From positions 413,001-477,000 of the forward strand of contig WPIO01000063.1 of the NCBI GenBank assembly GCA_009760855.2: a stretch of DNA of 64,000 bases, in the 5' to 3' direction. Every line of letters begins with the position of its first letter. The stretch's first letter is position 1. The notes under the pieces were generated by a model. That model did not search any database. It saw only the letters and a program-made list of their open reading frames with translations, and was not told where the DNA came from. Of this stretch, positions 1-10,486 are shown piece after piece. Made by a program: the position numbers and the translations under genes. The stretch is from Cristatella mucedo. Its lineage: Eukaryota > Bryozoa > Phylactolaemata > Cristatellidae.

Positions 1-32
1 TAATGACTATAATGTAGGAATCTGTTATACAT

Positions 33-431
33 TATAATAATAATAATAATTCACTTGATAAAGCGCCCTCAGAGAACTTGATCTCTCTCTAGACGCTTTA
101 CATTTGCTGTAAAGTGAAATGCAATTGAAAGGTAAGTAAAATCATGCTTGAAAAAAACAAGCGAAATGAATGATATGGTTAGGGGTGACATGCACAGGGT
201 CAGCATGCAAATGTGGTTAGTGGCAGCATGCACAGTGTCAGCGCATAAGCACATGAAGGACGAATCACAGGGACCCACTGAATGCTGTCCTAAATAGGTG
301 TGTTTTTAGGTTCCTTTTAAATGTGGTCAGGTCAGGAGATGTTCTGACGCAGGTCGGGAGAGAGTTCCAGGCTTTAGGAGCATATGAACTAAATGCACGG
401 TCTCCAAAGGATTTAAGGTTTGTATGAGGTA
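33..431 (-). mobile_element. LINE family 1 (L2-like), 5'-truncated 3' end
   Basis: Read on the minus strand, this holds the C-terminal end of a LINE reverse transcriptase (conserved pattern around WNSLP, then FKRNLKTYLF, degraded here), a short 3' UTR, and the 3' terminal stem-loop (AAAGCGYC paired with GGGCGCTTT, inner AGAGA/TCTCT stem, plus positions about 61-105), followed by an (ATT)n tail (plus 33-50). The same end recurs many times in the window. Family assignment to CR1/L2 is inference from the motif style. Confidence 0.75.
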
Positions 432-653
432 TAATATTTCTACAAGATATCTAAACAAGACAGTTTATATCCCGGCATTCCATGCGGGAGGGGAGAAAAT
501 ACCCTACCACAGGGGGAAAGTCCTACTCCGTGGGGTAATGCATGTCCGGGGTAAATGTCCGGGGAAGGAAATGTCTAGTGGGAAATGTAACTATGCGGAT
601 GGGATGACCGCCGGCGGCTGCAGGACGATCGCCAAGGGATGGTAATCATGTTA
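432..653. other. Unidentified spacer between two LINE 3' ends
   Basis: An open frame runs through most of this stretch but has no recognisable domain. It contains GGGGAAA/GGGGTAA-rich runs around 480-560. I see no supported gene here. Confidence 0.4.
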
Positions 654-1135
654 GAAATAATAATAATAATAATAATATTGCACTTGATAAAGCGCCCTCA
701 GAGAACTTAATCTCTTTCTAGGCGCTTTACATTTGCTGCAAAGTGATACGCAATAGAATAGTAAGTAAAATCATGCTTGAAAAACAAACAAAATGAATAA
801 CATGGTTAGGGGTTACATGCACTGGGTCAGCATGCAAATGTGGTTAGTGGCAGCATGAACAGTGTCAGCACGCATAAGCACATCGAGGACGAATCACAAG
901 GACCCACTAAATGCTGTCCTAAATAGGTATGTTTTTAAGTTTCTTTTAAATGTGGTCAGGTCAGGGGATGTTCTGATGCAGGTCGGGAGGGAGTTCCAGG
1001 CTGTGGGAGCATACGAGCTAAATGCACGGTCTCCAAAGGATTTAAGGTTTGTACGAGGTATTTCTAGACTGTTGGATTCCGAAAAGCGAGTGGTACGATG
1101 CTTTGCCTGATGGGGTAGTATCTCTGAAATGTCGA
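654..1135 (-). mobile_element. LINE family 1 3' end, second copy
   Basis: Same 3' stem-loop and (ATT)n tail as the copy at 33-431, in the same orientation. The minus-strand frame at about 894-1110 gives a clear LINE reverse transcriptase C-terminus: FGDRAFSSYAPTAWNSLP followed by FKRNLKTYLFRTAF. It is 5' truncated. The open frame continues upstream to 1322 without recognisable homology. Confidence 0.8.
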
Positions 1136-2107
1136 CTTTCCAGCCGGTTGCTACTTGCACGACGATTGCCAACGACAGTGTACTGATATGAATGCAATGC
1201 ACACCCACATTTGAAAGACGACCGTTTATTTTTTCGCTAGCGCTCGCGCACATTACGCCTAAGGTACGGTGAGATCCGCACTCAAGCCAACCCTGTCGCC
1301 CCACTGCTGAGCCCGTGTTCATCGCAGAATTACGCCAGTGCGTCTGAAACTGCGCTCGGTTTAATGATATCTCTAGATTTTATATGCAACGACCTAATAC
1401 TGGTCGAAATTCATGCATTCGCTGCGAGCCAGCGGACTCTCTAACCGCTCGATCTGCCGGCGAACGGGAGGTTACATAGGAAGGGTACATACCAGCTGTG
1501 CGCAGCCGCTTCCAGGTAGCTAGCCCGTCAAATCGAATTTCGTGAAAAGATTCTGAAAGGGTTACTGATCGTTCGTATGCTCTCAATGGAAGTTGAAACG
1601 AGTTCGGAAACGCCGAAGATCCTCTAACTGGGAAATACACGGGCTCCCAGCCTTCAGCGGGACGCGGACTGCACCCGCATAAAAGCTAGCGTAGCCAGTA
1701 TAGCGTATCCATTAAATTCAACTCAACTCTTCCGCTCATCCCTGCGGAAAAAACGCACTGGGCGGCCGCAGGTGATAGCGGGAAGTCAGCGCTTGTAAAT
1801 CAATTTCCACTTCCAGTTTGATCCGACGCTCCTGGCCAAGAGCGTTGCACTAGCCACTATCGGCACTTCTGGGGTTTGCTACGGCTGTTGTCTCAGGTAG
1901 TCGGTGGCAGCCCGAGCTGGGTGTCGAGCGGGCGCCCGGCTGAGCTGTGGCCCTCGCGCACACAAATACAACTGACGAGACTTCGGGGTCGTCTTGGCAT
2001 TGTTAGTTTTCAAACTGGTTAAGCGTTTTTCAAAGAAGCATTCCGTAGCCGATAATCAAACGTGACTAAATCTGCGTATCTATTGGGATAAGCGTAGATT
2101 TTTTGAG
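1136..2107. other. Unidentified stretch
   Basis: About 1 kb with short open frames on both strands and no domain, splice pattern or repeat family that I recognise. The base composition is more GC-rich than the flanking LINE DNA around 1640-1980. Confidence 0.4.
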
Positions 2108-3110
2108 TGCTATTTATGTATCTCCGTCTGTAACTCCACAAAGTCATAAAGACCATGTGGGTGTTACGCAGGAGAGTTTTGTATAGAGAACTCACAGCCT
2201 AAGTGGCTTTCGGTACGCATTCGGTAGCCAACAGACTTCGTCTCACGCAACAAAGAGAAAGTGGGAAGCATAGCAGAGTCAGGAGAGCAGTTGAGGTAGT
2301 GAGTGGCATAGAAGTAGCAGTTCAGGACCGCTGAAAAGGATGAGCCATAGTCGGCAGTTGGAGAGTAGTTGTCGTCGCGTAAGAATTGTGGAAGCGAGTT
2401 CCACAGTCTAGGACCTGCAGAGCTAAAGCTTCTGTCGCCAACGGTCTTTAAGCGAAGGAATGGGACAGCTAATTTCTTGTCCACACAGGACCTGAGGGCG
2501 CGATCAGGCTGAAACTGATACAGCAGTTCAGCTAGGTACGAAGGAGCCAAGCCGTGGCGGTCCTTGTGGGTCAGCGTAAGAACTTTTCTCTGTATTCTTT
2601 GCTCAACCGGCAACCATCCTAGCTCTTTCAGCAAAGGAGACGCGTGCTCAAACCGCTGGGACTTAAAGACCAGCCTTGCAGCCATATTCATAGTCCGCTG
2701 TAGTGGCATAATAGCTTTCTTTGACAGCCCAGCCAAAAGAGAATTAAAATAATCAAGCCGAGACAGAACTAAAGAGCTAGTTAAATTTTTACAAGCCACT
2801 GTGGGAGACAGGTCCAAATTTTGGATAGGGATTGGATGTGATGGCTAGCTGTAGAGGCAGACTTCTGAATGAAGCTTTGGAAATTGAGGCAGCTGTCGAA
2901 CACGACGCCTAAATTTTGAGCACGTGGTGAAGGTCGCACAATAGCATCACCTATTAGAAGAGCAAAGCCTTTTAATCCAGCCACACGCTTAGGGTGTCCT
3001 ATGAGCAGCAGTTCGGTTTTATCATCTGCGAATGCTGTCGACGTACAGTCGATCAACTCTGTAAACCCTAAAAACATATGGTTTACGCTATCGGGGCGCA
3101 CGACGTTCGT
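2108..3110 (-). mobile_element. LINE family 2 reverse transcriptase 3' half, degraded
   Basis: Minus-strand frames at 2164-2817 and 2781-3101 form one reverse transcriptase C-terminal half split by a frameshift. The upstream piece has an ADDKTELLLIG stretch and an NLGVVFDS motif. The downstream piece has SRLDYFNSLLAGL, GLAPSYLAELL, VDKKLAVPF, GDRSFSSAGPRLWNSLP and an end at IQNSPA, followed by the 3' UTR signature on the plus strand around 2127-2165 (CTCCACAAAGTCATAAAGAC). This is a CR1/L2-type non-LTR element, 5' truncated and broken. Confidence 0.85.
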
Positions 3111-4187
3111 CAGGTTCGTTTGCCCCTGGTGCCCGCGCCGTGCAAGATGGTACGCTACCCGTGGTGTGTAGCAGTCGACTCTCGTCTTGTGTGCCTCACT
3201 TACCTATACATGCCCCCGCAATGGAAGTCATGAGAGAATTAGGCAAAATAAATATAACCCACTTTTATGGCATCCCAAGAGAACCGAATCGCTATCCAGG
3301 CGCTTCGCACATGCCGCAGAGCTCGAGCTCACGACGACCTGCCGTAAAGGTGACGACCTCGTCCTCGGTCGTTAAAGGCGAGCGCCATAATCCCTGGGCC
3401 AAACCTGGCCTACACTAGGTCAAGACGTGCCGTTATTTGGTACTCCATTCAGCGAAGTGCGTGCACATACCTGCGGAGAGCACCAGCGCGAGATTAGAGA
3501 AAAGCAATCACCGAGAAGCGAAGACTGGCGGCGGCGTGGCAGTCAGCGCGACCATTCGCTCTACTCTTCGCTCCAAGTCCTGCGCCTGCTGCCCGTGCGC
3601 CGGGAGAGCGCAGCTCGCTTTCACGTTGTCGCTCGCTCGCCGACCCACGTGACTTTCGCGAGGACCTCGCTCTATCACCACCTACAGGCTCGTACATCAC
3701 GTGCTCCATTCTTGGGCTGCAAACTGTATCTTATCATGTATTCAACCGAGCTAAAAGCCATTCAAGACTTCCGTATCTTCAGCGCCTATGCTGTCAAACA
3801 AAGGTACACGCAGTCCGCGGATTTCGCGCGACGCCCTCCAATTCGAGGATGCGTAAAATGAGGCTTAAAACTCACCTGGTCTTCCCTGCAACACTGTCGG
3901 CAGGAATTGCATTTTGTGCATTTACGCCTGCCAAAACTGAACGATAATTATGCTTTCTTTGAGCTGACATGAAATGTCGAGAACGTGATTTAGTTTTGCT
4001 AGGGTGTCCAATATAAGAACCAATCGTTGTTATTATATTTGTCCGCCAGCAGGCGTCGGGAATCAGTCGGCGTGAGCGTAGAGTGTCATACAATCTTAAA
4101 TTTACTGATGTTTTTTCACTTTAAAAGTGTACTCAAGCGATATTTAATAGCTTGAGGAGGCTGCAATGTGATACAGCCAGCCGTTTG
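3111..4187. other. GC-rich unidentified stretch with a SINE-like trace
   Basis: Several overlapping open frames exist (longest 3427-3861, 144 codons, plus strand), but none shows a domain and they overlap on both strands in a GC-rich patch. At 3318-3411 there is a partial match to the tRNA-like SINE at 5960-6095: a CGACCTCG / GGTCGTTAAA block and CCCTGGGCCAAA. No gene is supported. Confidence 0.4.
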
Positions 4188-4268
4188 CTGTCTAATAACA
4201 ATAATAATAATACATTTATATATAGCGCCCTCAGAGAATGCAATCTCTGTCAAGGCCAGCTTACCATT
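4188..4268 (-). mobile_element. LINE family 1 3' terminal stem-loop remnant
   Basis: On the plus strand, an (AAT)n run is followed by TATAGCGCCCTCAGAGAA and a partial TCTCT arm; the outer arm is lost after 4252. This is a very short, 5'-truncated copy of the family 1 3' end. Confidence 0.65.
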
Positions 4269-5751
4269 TGGCTTGAGGCGGAATCGGCGATGACGTCTCT
4301 TTTTCTGGGTAATTGGTTTTCGGAAGTTCTTCAGCCGAGAAATGGGATCTGGCGCTTTGGGTCACTCACTATCCCACATCCCGATGGACGGATGGCATTC
4401 CTCGAACGTGCAGTCAGCCGCTGAAGGCCAAGACGACCCACTGCCCGAGCGTAGCTGGGTATTAGCACGCTTGCTGTTATGACTAGCATATTCCGCGTTC
4501 CCTATAGCATGTTGTTCGTAGCCTCACACTCCCTCAGGTGGAGCCCTCGGCGAGCTGAGATGTGCCGCGCTAGCGGTTCTCGGCTACGCAGCTCACTGCC
4601 GTACCACGGTCACCCTGTTTCCTGTATTCGTGGGATCGTCGCCCCGCCTTCAAAATTGCTCCAGTTCGAGAGTGTCCTCCCACTTCGGAAAAGCTGTCTC
4701 CATTTTTTCCCACGCACGTCCCCGTAGCCTAATATACTTAGGCCCCCAGTAGTATGGTTTATGTAGTTCTTCTTGTTATTGTCGGCGCATTAGATATTGT
4801 CATCAAGAGGCTTAGTCAAACTTCCGCTCATCTTGCCCCCAAACCCGAGACAGCTACATGGCAGGTGGCCGCGCAGCTGGAACAGGCTGTGGTCGGCGCG
4901 GGAAGTAGCCTCCTCCCTACGTCTCGCTTACAAAAGCTTTGCTTAATTAGATCCAGATGTGTCGACTTTGCTATGAATTTCTCACATACCATTGGAATAA
5001 TTATAGTGTAAACACTCACTCATTCGGGGATGGATATTGGTTTATTGCTGGGAAGACATACACTAGGCGTTAACGAAATCCTCGCATTATGGCCGCAGCT
5101 GCTGCAGCAGCTGCAAATTATTTCTGGAAATTAGACGGGTTTTCTGCAACACAAGGTACACTAATTTTAGGCGTAGGATGTGAAAATATTTATTGACAGC
5201 CCAAAACCAAGCAGCTATGCTGTTTGTATGGATGTGGTTAGTGTGACGTCACCACATCGCGATTCCGTATGACCTCACTACAGATACATAGAGGCAACCA
5301 GCTTGTGCGTTGTCTCACCTGCTTCAGCCAATGACAGAGCTTGCATTTTACTAACTGGTCGGCTAGCGGTCAAGGTCAAACATGCCGCCTCAGCAAGCTA
5401 TCGATATCGCTCTATAGTTGTTCTTTTGAGTTAAAATCAGGCGAATGACTGGGTCTCTGCTTCTGCTCCAAACAAGGATTCGTCAAAAAGTACTTTACTT
5501 ATGTTACTGCCCGCCAAGCAAGTGAGATTTGAAAGCTTACCATGCTTGGGGGTCGTTATATTTGGCAGCAAGACAAATGCACTAAGCACATTGCCCGGCT
5601 AGTGAAGTACAAACGTTCAGCAGTTTGAAGTATTTATACTCGCGTGGGATCTCCTCCAATTGGTTGGCACCGGCGAACGAATTAGAAGACGTTCGTTAAT
5701 GGATGCCCGGACACTCACAATTAAATTATACATCGGTTGATGGCATAGATA
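4269..5751. other. Unidentified stretch
   Basis: No coding domain was recognised. It contains a perfect 20-base palindrome at 5095-5114, a TGACGTCA (CRE-like) octamer near 5245 and a CCAAT near 5330. These are isolated motifs, and I do not see a gene they would drive. Confidence 0.35.
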
Positions 5752-5830
5752 TTGGAGGTATAATAAGTATAATTAATTTGTATAACGCCCTAAGAGAACT
5801 AATTCTCAACACAGGCGCTTTACAAATGGC
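5752..5830 (-). mobile_element. LINE family 1 3' stem-loop remnant
   Basis: The plus strand shows a degraded (ATT)n tail, AACGCCCTAAGAGAACT and GGCGCTTTACAAATGG, i.e. the family 1 terminal hairpin read on the minus strand. Confidence 0.65.
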
Positions 5831-5892
5831 GCACGGCTCGAGTCCACGACCTCGCTTAATCAAGGGACCAAACTTGACCACAGTCATGTAAA

Positions 5893-5950
5893 AGAATACT
5901 AGCTGATTTAACAGCCTCTTTTTGCATAGCGACAGAAGAGCCTTGAGGCT
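5893..5950 (+). repeat. Short dispersed repeat, GCGACAGAAGAGCC type
   Basis: The block ACTAGCTGATTTAACAGCCT followed by TAGCGACAGAAGAGCC recurs at about 62624-62670 on this strand. It recurs inverted at about 16085-16140, 28681-28736 and 51265-51310, where it lies at the 5' edge of family 1 LINE copies. It may be the 5' end of family 1 or part of a SINE. Confidence 0.55.
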
Positions 5951-5959
5951 ATCACCACC

Positions 5960-6095
5960 GCTTGCAGTGGCGATAAAGGATCGCGCACCACAAGATTCGA
6001 ACCCATGACCTCGCGGCCGAGGTCGTTAAAAGCAACCACCTTACCTAGTGTTCTATTAGGGCTCACCAGGCGAGCACCGTAACCCCTGGGCCAAA
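5960..6095 (-). mobile_element. tRNA-derived SINE-like sequence
   Basis: On the minus strand there is a good pol III B box, GGTTCGAATC (plus 5994-6003). About 40 bases upstream is an A-box-like TAGGTAAGGTGG (plus about 6040-6052), with CGACCTCGGCCGCGAGGTC between them. This spacing suits a tRNA-like head. A second upstream TGGCCCAGGGG (plus 6083-6093) also resembles an A box. It does not fold into a clean cloverleaf, so I call it SINE-like rather than a functional tRNA gene. Confidence 0.5.
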
Positions 6096-6469
6096 TGGAG
6101 GTATACATGTATATATTGTATACTAGACCTTGCGGCCTGTGGAAGGGCTTCCCTGATTCTTAGTAGAAACACAATACTGTACATGCATTTACACGTCTAT
6201 TACAGGTCACTTCCGGAAGTACTGGTCGCTATCTTGCCGCGTGACGGAAGAACGTACTTTCTCGCTTTAATTAGTAGGGATACGCATAGGCTGTAGTAGT
6301 ATGTATATGGTCAGTGTCTCCATATGCAGCTCGAGTAGGCGATGAAGAAAACTTGGGGTGTCGCACTAGAAACGTTTTCTCGCTGACGTTTGTGCGCCTA
6401 TGGGGTGGTTTGCGTGCTACAAAAATACGTAACTGGATCATAAATCAGAAGAATCAATAAATTATGCAG
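6096..6469. other. Unidentified stretch
   Basis: I see no recognisable coding, RNA or repeat feature in this stretch. Confidence 0.35.
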
Positions 6470-8100
6470 AATCGGGAGGACTAAAATTGAGTAAATAGGA
6501 GCGTAGCCGTCACGGCAGCGGGGAATTGAGCATCAGGGGGATGAAGACATTTCTGCACGCACAGTATCGATGCTGAGAATCCCGAGGCTTGGCGAGGCAC
6601 ACGCGACTTCAGTCGTGGAGAACGGCTCTCGTTGTCGATCGAATGAGATCTTCAATTGATCAGATTAGCAGAATTGGGTCATGTTAGATAATAGGTGAGA
6701 TGGCTTACAGTTTCAGTAAGACGAACGTTCGAGTGTGTGACCCGGGATTTGCGTAAGGATACCCAAAATGGGCAAGGAGAGACAATGAGACTATCAGTGC
6801 ACAACATTTGGCGCCAAAGACGCAAGATACGTGATCGAAATGCATTTTAAAATCTGCCATGACGGCGAAAGGTCGATTTCGTGATGGCGGAATCGAAATG
6901 AGAGCGGAGAGTGGTAATGGAAGGAAAACGTTTGCGGTACCTGGGCGCTATATACCATTGCAGCAATTGACAGCTTGCTTTTGGATGAACGCCAAACGAG
7001 AGCTTCGCAAGACTGCATTAAAAGGGCCTATGGACGGTTGAAAATTGAGTGAGGATTATGCAACGACAGCTGTGATTGATCTAGAAGTACGAAATTAGAA
7101 ATTATATTCGGGCTAATAGTCTGTTTCAGCAAGGTATCAGTGAATGCGAACTGGTCTAGGCCGTTGCCACTAATTTTGTCATGCATTATAAGAGATTTAT
7201 TGAACACTGAGGCAGAATTGAAGACACATGTATTACGTTGGGCCTTCAGGATCGTAGCAAGTGTTCGGAAATCTAAACTAGTTATTAGCCGCAGCCGTTG
7301 GGGGAGATCTGACATGACAGCGAATAGCTAACGTGTCAGTCTTACAGTGAACCCCCTTTGGGCCGCCGATGCCAATCCGGATAGGCCGCCTTTTGTTAAT
7401 CGCCAATTCATGGACCCTGGTACCCGCGGTCGCATCTAGAAATCCATTTGAACTTCTGCAGTGTACCGACAATATGCAGGCGCGATAATACCTAACAGGC
7501 CGATCACAAATAGTTGGCGAAAATAATGTCCCAGACGACGTGACTGGGTGGTAAGCCGTGCTACATTGGGACTAGGCCACGAACAGTAAGCGTTTAGATA
7601 TCTATGGGCATGCGGTTTCCTTGGTGCTTCAGTTTACAATACCCAGATATGTTTTAAACAGGTCATAGCTGTATAGTTTCTGTAAAAGATGTTTGTTGTA
7701 ACCTGGATTATCTGAATAGAGCCAACAACGGAAAAGAAATGCCTGTAAAGCTTACTGTCGGTAGGTCAGAGCCTTCAAACAACTGTGGGGGCCTTAACCT
7801 TGAGAAATACCAGTACCGAAATAGATCACTGTAACAAGTTTCAATCCGAATTTCCTACTCCAATGTTCAAAGAAGCAAAGCGGCTTAGGCTTTACACTGA
7901 TCTTAGATGCTCTCATTAGTGTAGGGCATATCTGCTGTTACTTAACGATATATCGGCAGCACTAGACATCCTCGACTTTCATTTTAACGTCCTTAATATG
8001 AATCCAAAGATTTCATGCATGTACAGCGGGCTAAAAGCCTATTATCGTCGATGCAACAAGACATTAGATAAATATACTTCCGATAGGGTTAGCCATTCTG
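6470..8100 (-). mobile_element. LINE family 1, 5' half, diverged copy
   Basis: Blocks in this stretch match, with many differences, the 5' half of the LINE inside the tandem unit (A positions about 14700-16000) and its older copy at 49850-51200. The minus-strand frame 7028-7315 contains a degraded apurinic-type endonuclease N-terminus (FAFTDTLL where the related copies have FALTETWLK). The minus-strand frame 7278-7472 corresponds to the frame at 15255-15494. Many frameshifts; not functional. Confidence 0.65.
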
Positions 8101-8179
8101 ACCTTTAAGCCGCGTTAAAGAAATCCTTTCTGTGCGTCTTAGGTATCACAATTAAAGCTCTAAGCCAAGTTAGACTGTA

Positions 8180-9021
8180 TGACTCGGTAGACTGCAAGTA
8201 TTGGGCGGAGGCCCTACGAGGCCTCAAACTGCCTACGAAACCGCAGGCTCTCGAGTAGTGGAGGAGCGGACAGTGACTCTCAGATGGCAACTCGGCAGCC
8301 CGGCAAAAATCCATGCATTGGCGATCTCTGCGGGGACATCCGTCTCATGCGAGCTACCGCCAGCGGATGGGTGGATTTTGGAACGAAAAATGACTCGACA
8401 GTGCACACAAATGCATGCATAGGATATAAGGACTGCCGAAGGAGTACAGAGGAGGGAGATGGCTAGATTTATCGCCGAAGGCAGCCTTCTAGTGTGCATA
8501 GACCGGACTCGGTTGGCAAGGGTTTCTGAATATAGCGCCCGGTGCTGGAGCCAGGAGACTAGTTGCTCGGTCAATCTACCCAGCCCAACGACAGGTCGTT
8601 CTGAGGGCTCTAACGATACCTTATAGAAAATTGCAATATCTTGCGATAGTCAAATGCTAGAAGCATGTAGAACAAGAGTAACTAATCGTGCCTCTCGTAA
8701 TTACTTTAATCACTCTAGCTTACTTCAACTGCTACCGTTTTATACTTTTCCCATACATACAAATAACCCTCTAGGCTTTCAACGAACTTGGAAATGCATT
8801 GGCACGTTTAATAAATAACACCGTACAGTTACCTCTATCAGATGAAATCAAAAAGAGATCATGAATCGGATAGATAGAAACCTGTAGTGGTATAGACCTT
8901 GCCATCATCACCAGTCCTAAACTATGCAGTAAACGTCAGAAAACGAGCATTCCTAGAATGTGGCTAACCATCATGCTAGTGTGGCGGCCGTTCATAGCTA
9001 ATGCCAGCATTTTCGAAGCTA
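8180..9021. other. Upstream flank of peptide gene A
   Basis: This 0.84 kb is conserved in all three units. Open frames occur on both strands (8201-8422 plus, 8233-8574 minus) but have no domain. It is the likely regulatory flank of the peptide gene; the TATA box follows at 9022. The same stretch is at 20727-21568 in B and 33590-34431 in C. Confidence 0.5.
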
Positions 9022-9027
9022 TATAAA
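9022..9027 (+). promoter_or_regulatory. TATA box of peptide gene A
   Basis: TATAAA in the context GCTATATAAACTAC. It implies a transcription start near 9050. A short untranslated exon would end at CACAAGCG (9080), followed by a consensus donor GTGAGT at 9081. The 5' UTR intron would then run to the acceptor TAATTTCAG (ending 9904), just before the start codon. Confidence 0.6.
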
Positions 9028-9788
9028 CTACAACGGACTAGTTTCCTTTCACCAGCTAAACTGTTACGTCGTCACAAGCGGTGAGTAGTGACAATCGGCA
9101 AGGTTTTTCAAGCTGCCGAGTCGAGAATCCTTGTTGTGAACGTGAAGCCGTTCTGTGGGGTCACACTAGAGTCCAGCTTTTGCTACTGGGTTACAACTTC
9201 CAGATAGTAAGCGAGTGGGTTACTTAGATGGATTTTATAATCCTGACCGACCAAGCTGCCTTCTCGTTACAGGTTGCTAGTGCTTTCAGTTGCCTGTTAC
9301 TTGTGTGTAGCTTATGTGAAGCTTCTTCTTCTGATCGCTGCACGCATGTTGGTTGTGTTGACGGTGTAAGAAAAAAACAAAATCTCTCATTTGACATTAG
9401 GCTGATTCACCTGCCCGGCACTTATTTTAAAAACTTCAAAATATGCATAATACCTAAAAGAGATCCATTGAAAGTTCGCCCTCTCTTTTGATAGATCATT
9501 CTAATCGGTAGATTCGTGTGTACGTAGATTTTGGCAGTTCGTGCAATGCGAATGCACACTGAACGCTTACATACTTATCAGTACAGTTTAGTTTTCAAAG
9601 TGATATTCCAACACGTCACACTGGCGGCATAGCTTGCAAGTCTACGATTTTAACCGGGGAAATGTGCAATGCCAAAGAAATCTCCTCGTTGAGCAATTAA
9701 AACAGAAAGTAAAATAATCTATACATTAGGCAGGCAACATTCTAATTGAATCAATTTGCTTCTTTAGCTTTTGAAAAATGATCTTAAC

Positions 9789-9880
9789 CTTCCCTTTACA
9801 GCAAATGTAAAGTGCGTAGAAGGAGATTGAGTTCTCCGAAGGCGCTTTATCGAGTGCATTATTACTATTATGATTATTAA
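9789..9880 (+). mobile_element. LINE family 1 3' end within the 5' UTR intron of peptide gene A
   Basis: Plus-strand copy of the terminal stem-loop (TTTACAGCAAATGTAAAGTG, TTCTCCGAAGGCGCTTTAT) with a degraded (ATT)n tail. The tail ends about 24 bases before the splice acceptor of the coding exon. Equivalent positions: B 22336-22427 and C 35199-35290. It was therefore present before the tandem duplication. Confidence 0.75.
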
Positions 9881-9908
9881 CAAGCCGTTTTCCTATAATT
9901 TCAGAAAT

Positions 9909-10458
9909 ATGAATTCTCTCACTGTCGCTGTTGTGGCTGTGCTGCTGTTCAATCTGGCCATGTCTGCGGTAAGTTCAATGCTAAACGCTTCGAATCGAAT
10001 GTATTTCTTACGGCACGTGACTGGCTCTGATATACGTCAGTGTACAGGGAAACTTGCAAATAAAGGTTCCCCGTGCAAGGATTTGAAGCTATTAAATTTA
10101 CTTGCTGCTGTGTATATTGAGCTTGGCACAATATATGGCCAAAGAATATCGACCAAAGGCTCTATTGCAGAGTGTTGAGGAAAATGCTGACTTGAGCCCT
10201 GAGCTGAAAGTTGAAATGGAAGACGCTTTCAGAGGCAAGTAGTGAGAGAGCAGGGCCAACTCAGCATGCTATAGCTGCGATGAGATTGACTGTTTAGCTC
10301 GGCTTAGGCGATTATAACTGTCTTGCGATTGCGACCTTTCAGAATACGACGAAGCAACGAGGGGATTTTTCAAAAACATAGCAAAACTCGTATTCAAGGG
10401 AGCTAAATATGCTCTGAAGTACGGTCCACAAGTTGTCGAAGCTATCGTCGGGAAATAA
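9909..10458 (+). CDS. Secreted linear cationic (antimicrobial-like) peptide precursor, copy A
   Basis: Three coding exons: 9909-9968, 10171-10234 and 10343-10458, giving 79 residues. Residues 1-20 are a signal peptide (MNSLTVAVVAVLLFNLAMSA). Residues 21-48 are an acidic pro-piece (ten acidic, three basic residues) ending EATR. Residues 49-79 are the predicted mature peptide, which starts GFFKNIAK, has lysines at mature positions 4, 8, 12, 15 and 19, a GP hinge at 21-22, and ends VGK. It has no cysteine. Intron 1 is GT-AG, phase 0. Intron 2 is phase 1 and uses a GC donor in the strong AG|GCAAGT context; only this donor keeps the frame. A TATA box, untranslated exon and AATAAA frame the gene. 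The acidic pro-piece plus basic amphipathic helix is the known layout of host-defence or venom linear peptides. Membrane activity is inferred. The C-terminal GK could be trimmed to an amide. I do not recognise a named family. Confidence 0.75.
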
Positions 10459-10486
10459 ACGGCTGCGANAATGCAACGCGTAACAA

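Noticed and set aside
3427-3861. Longest non-transposon open frame in the left part (144 codons)
   Set aside because: GC-rich region with overlapping frames on both strands, no domain and Arg/Ser-rich low-complexity composition. It is more likely a composition artefact.
5960-6095. Functional tRNA gene
   Set aside because: B box and A-box-like motifs are present, but I could not form acceptor and anticodon stems convincingly. Called SINE-like instead.
8233-8574. 113-codon minus-strand frame upstream of the peptide gene
   Set aside because: Overlaps a plus-strand frame, has no domain, and is conserved only because the units are recent copies.
9228-9491. Calling this frame a separate secreted-protein gene
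   Set aside because: It sits inside the predicted 5' UTR intron, is frame-broken near its end in B, and has no confirmed downstream exon. Kept only as a finding.
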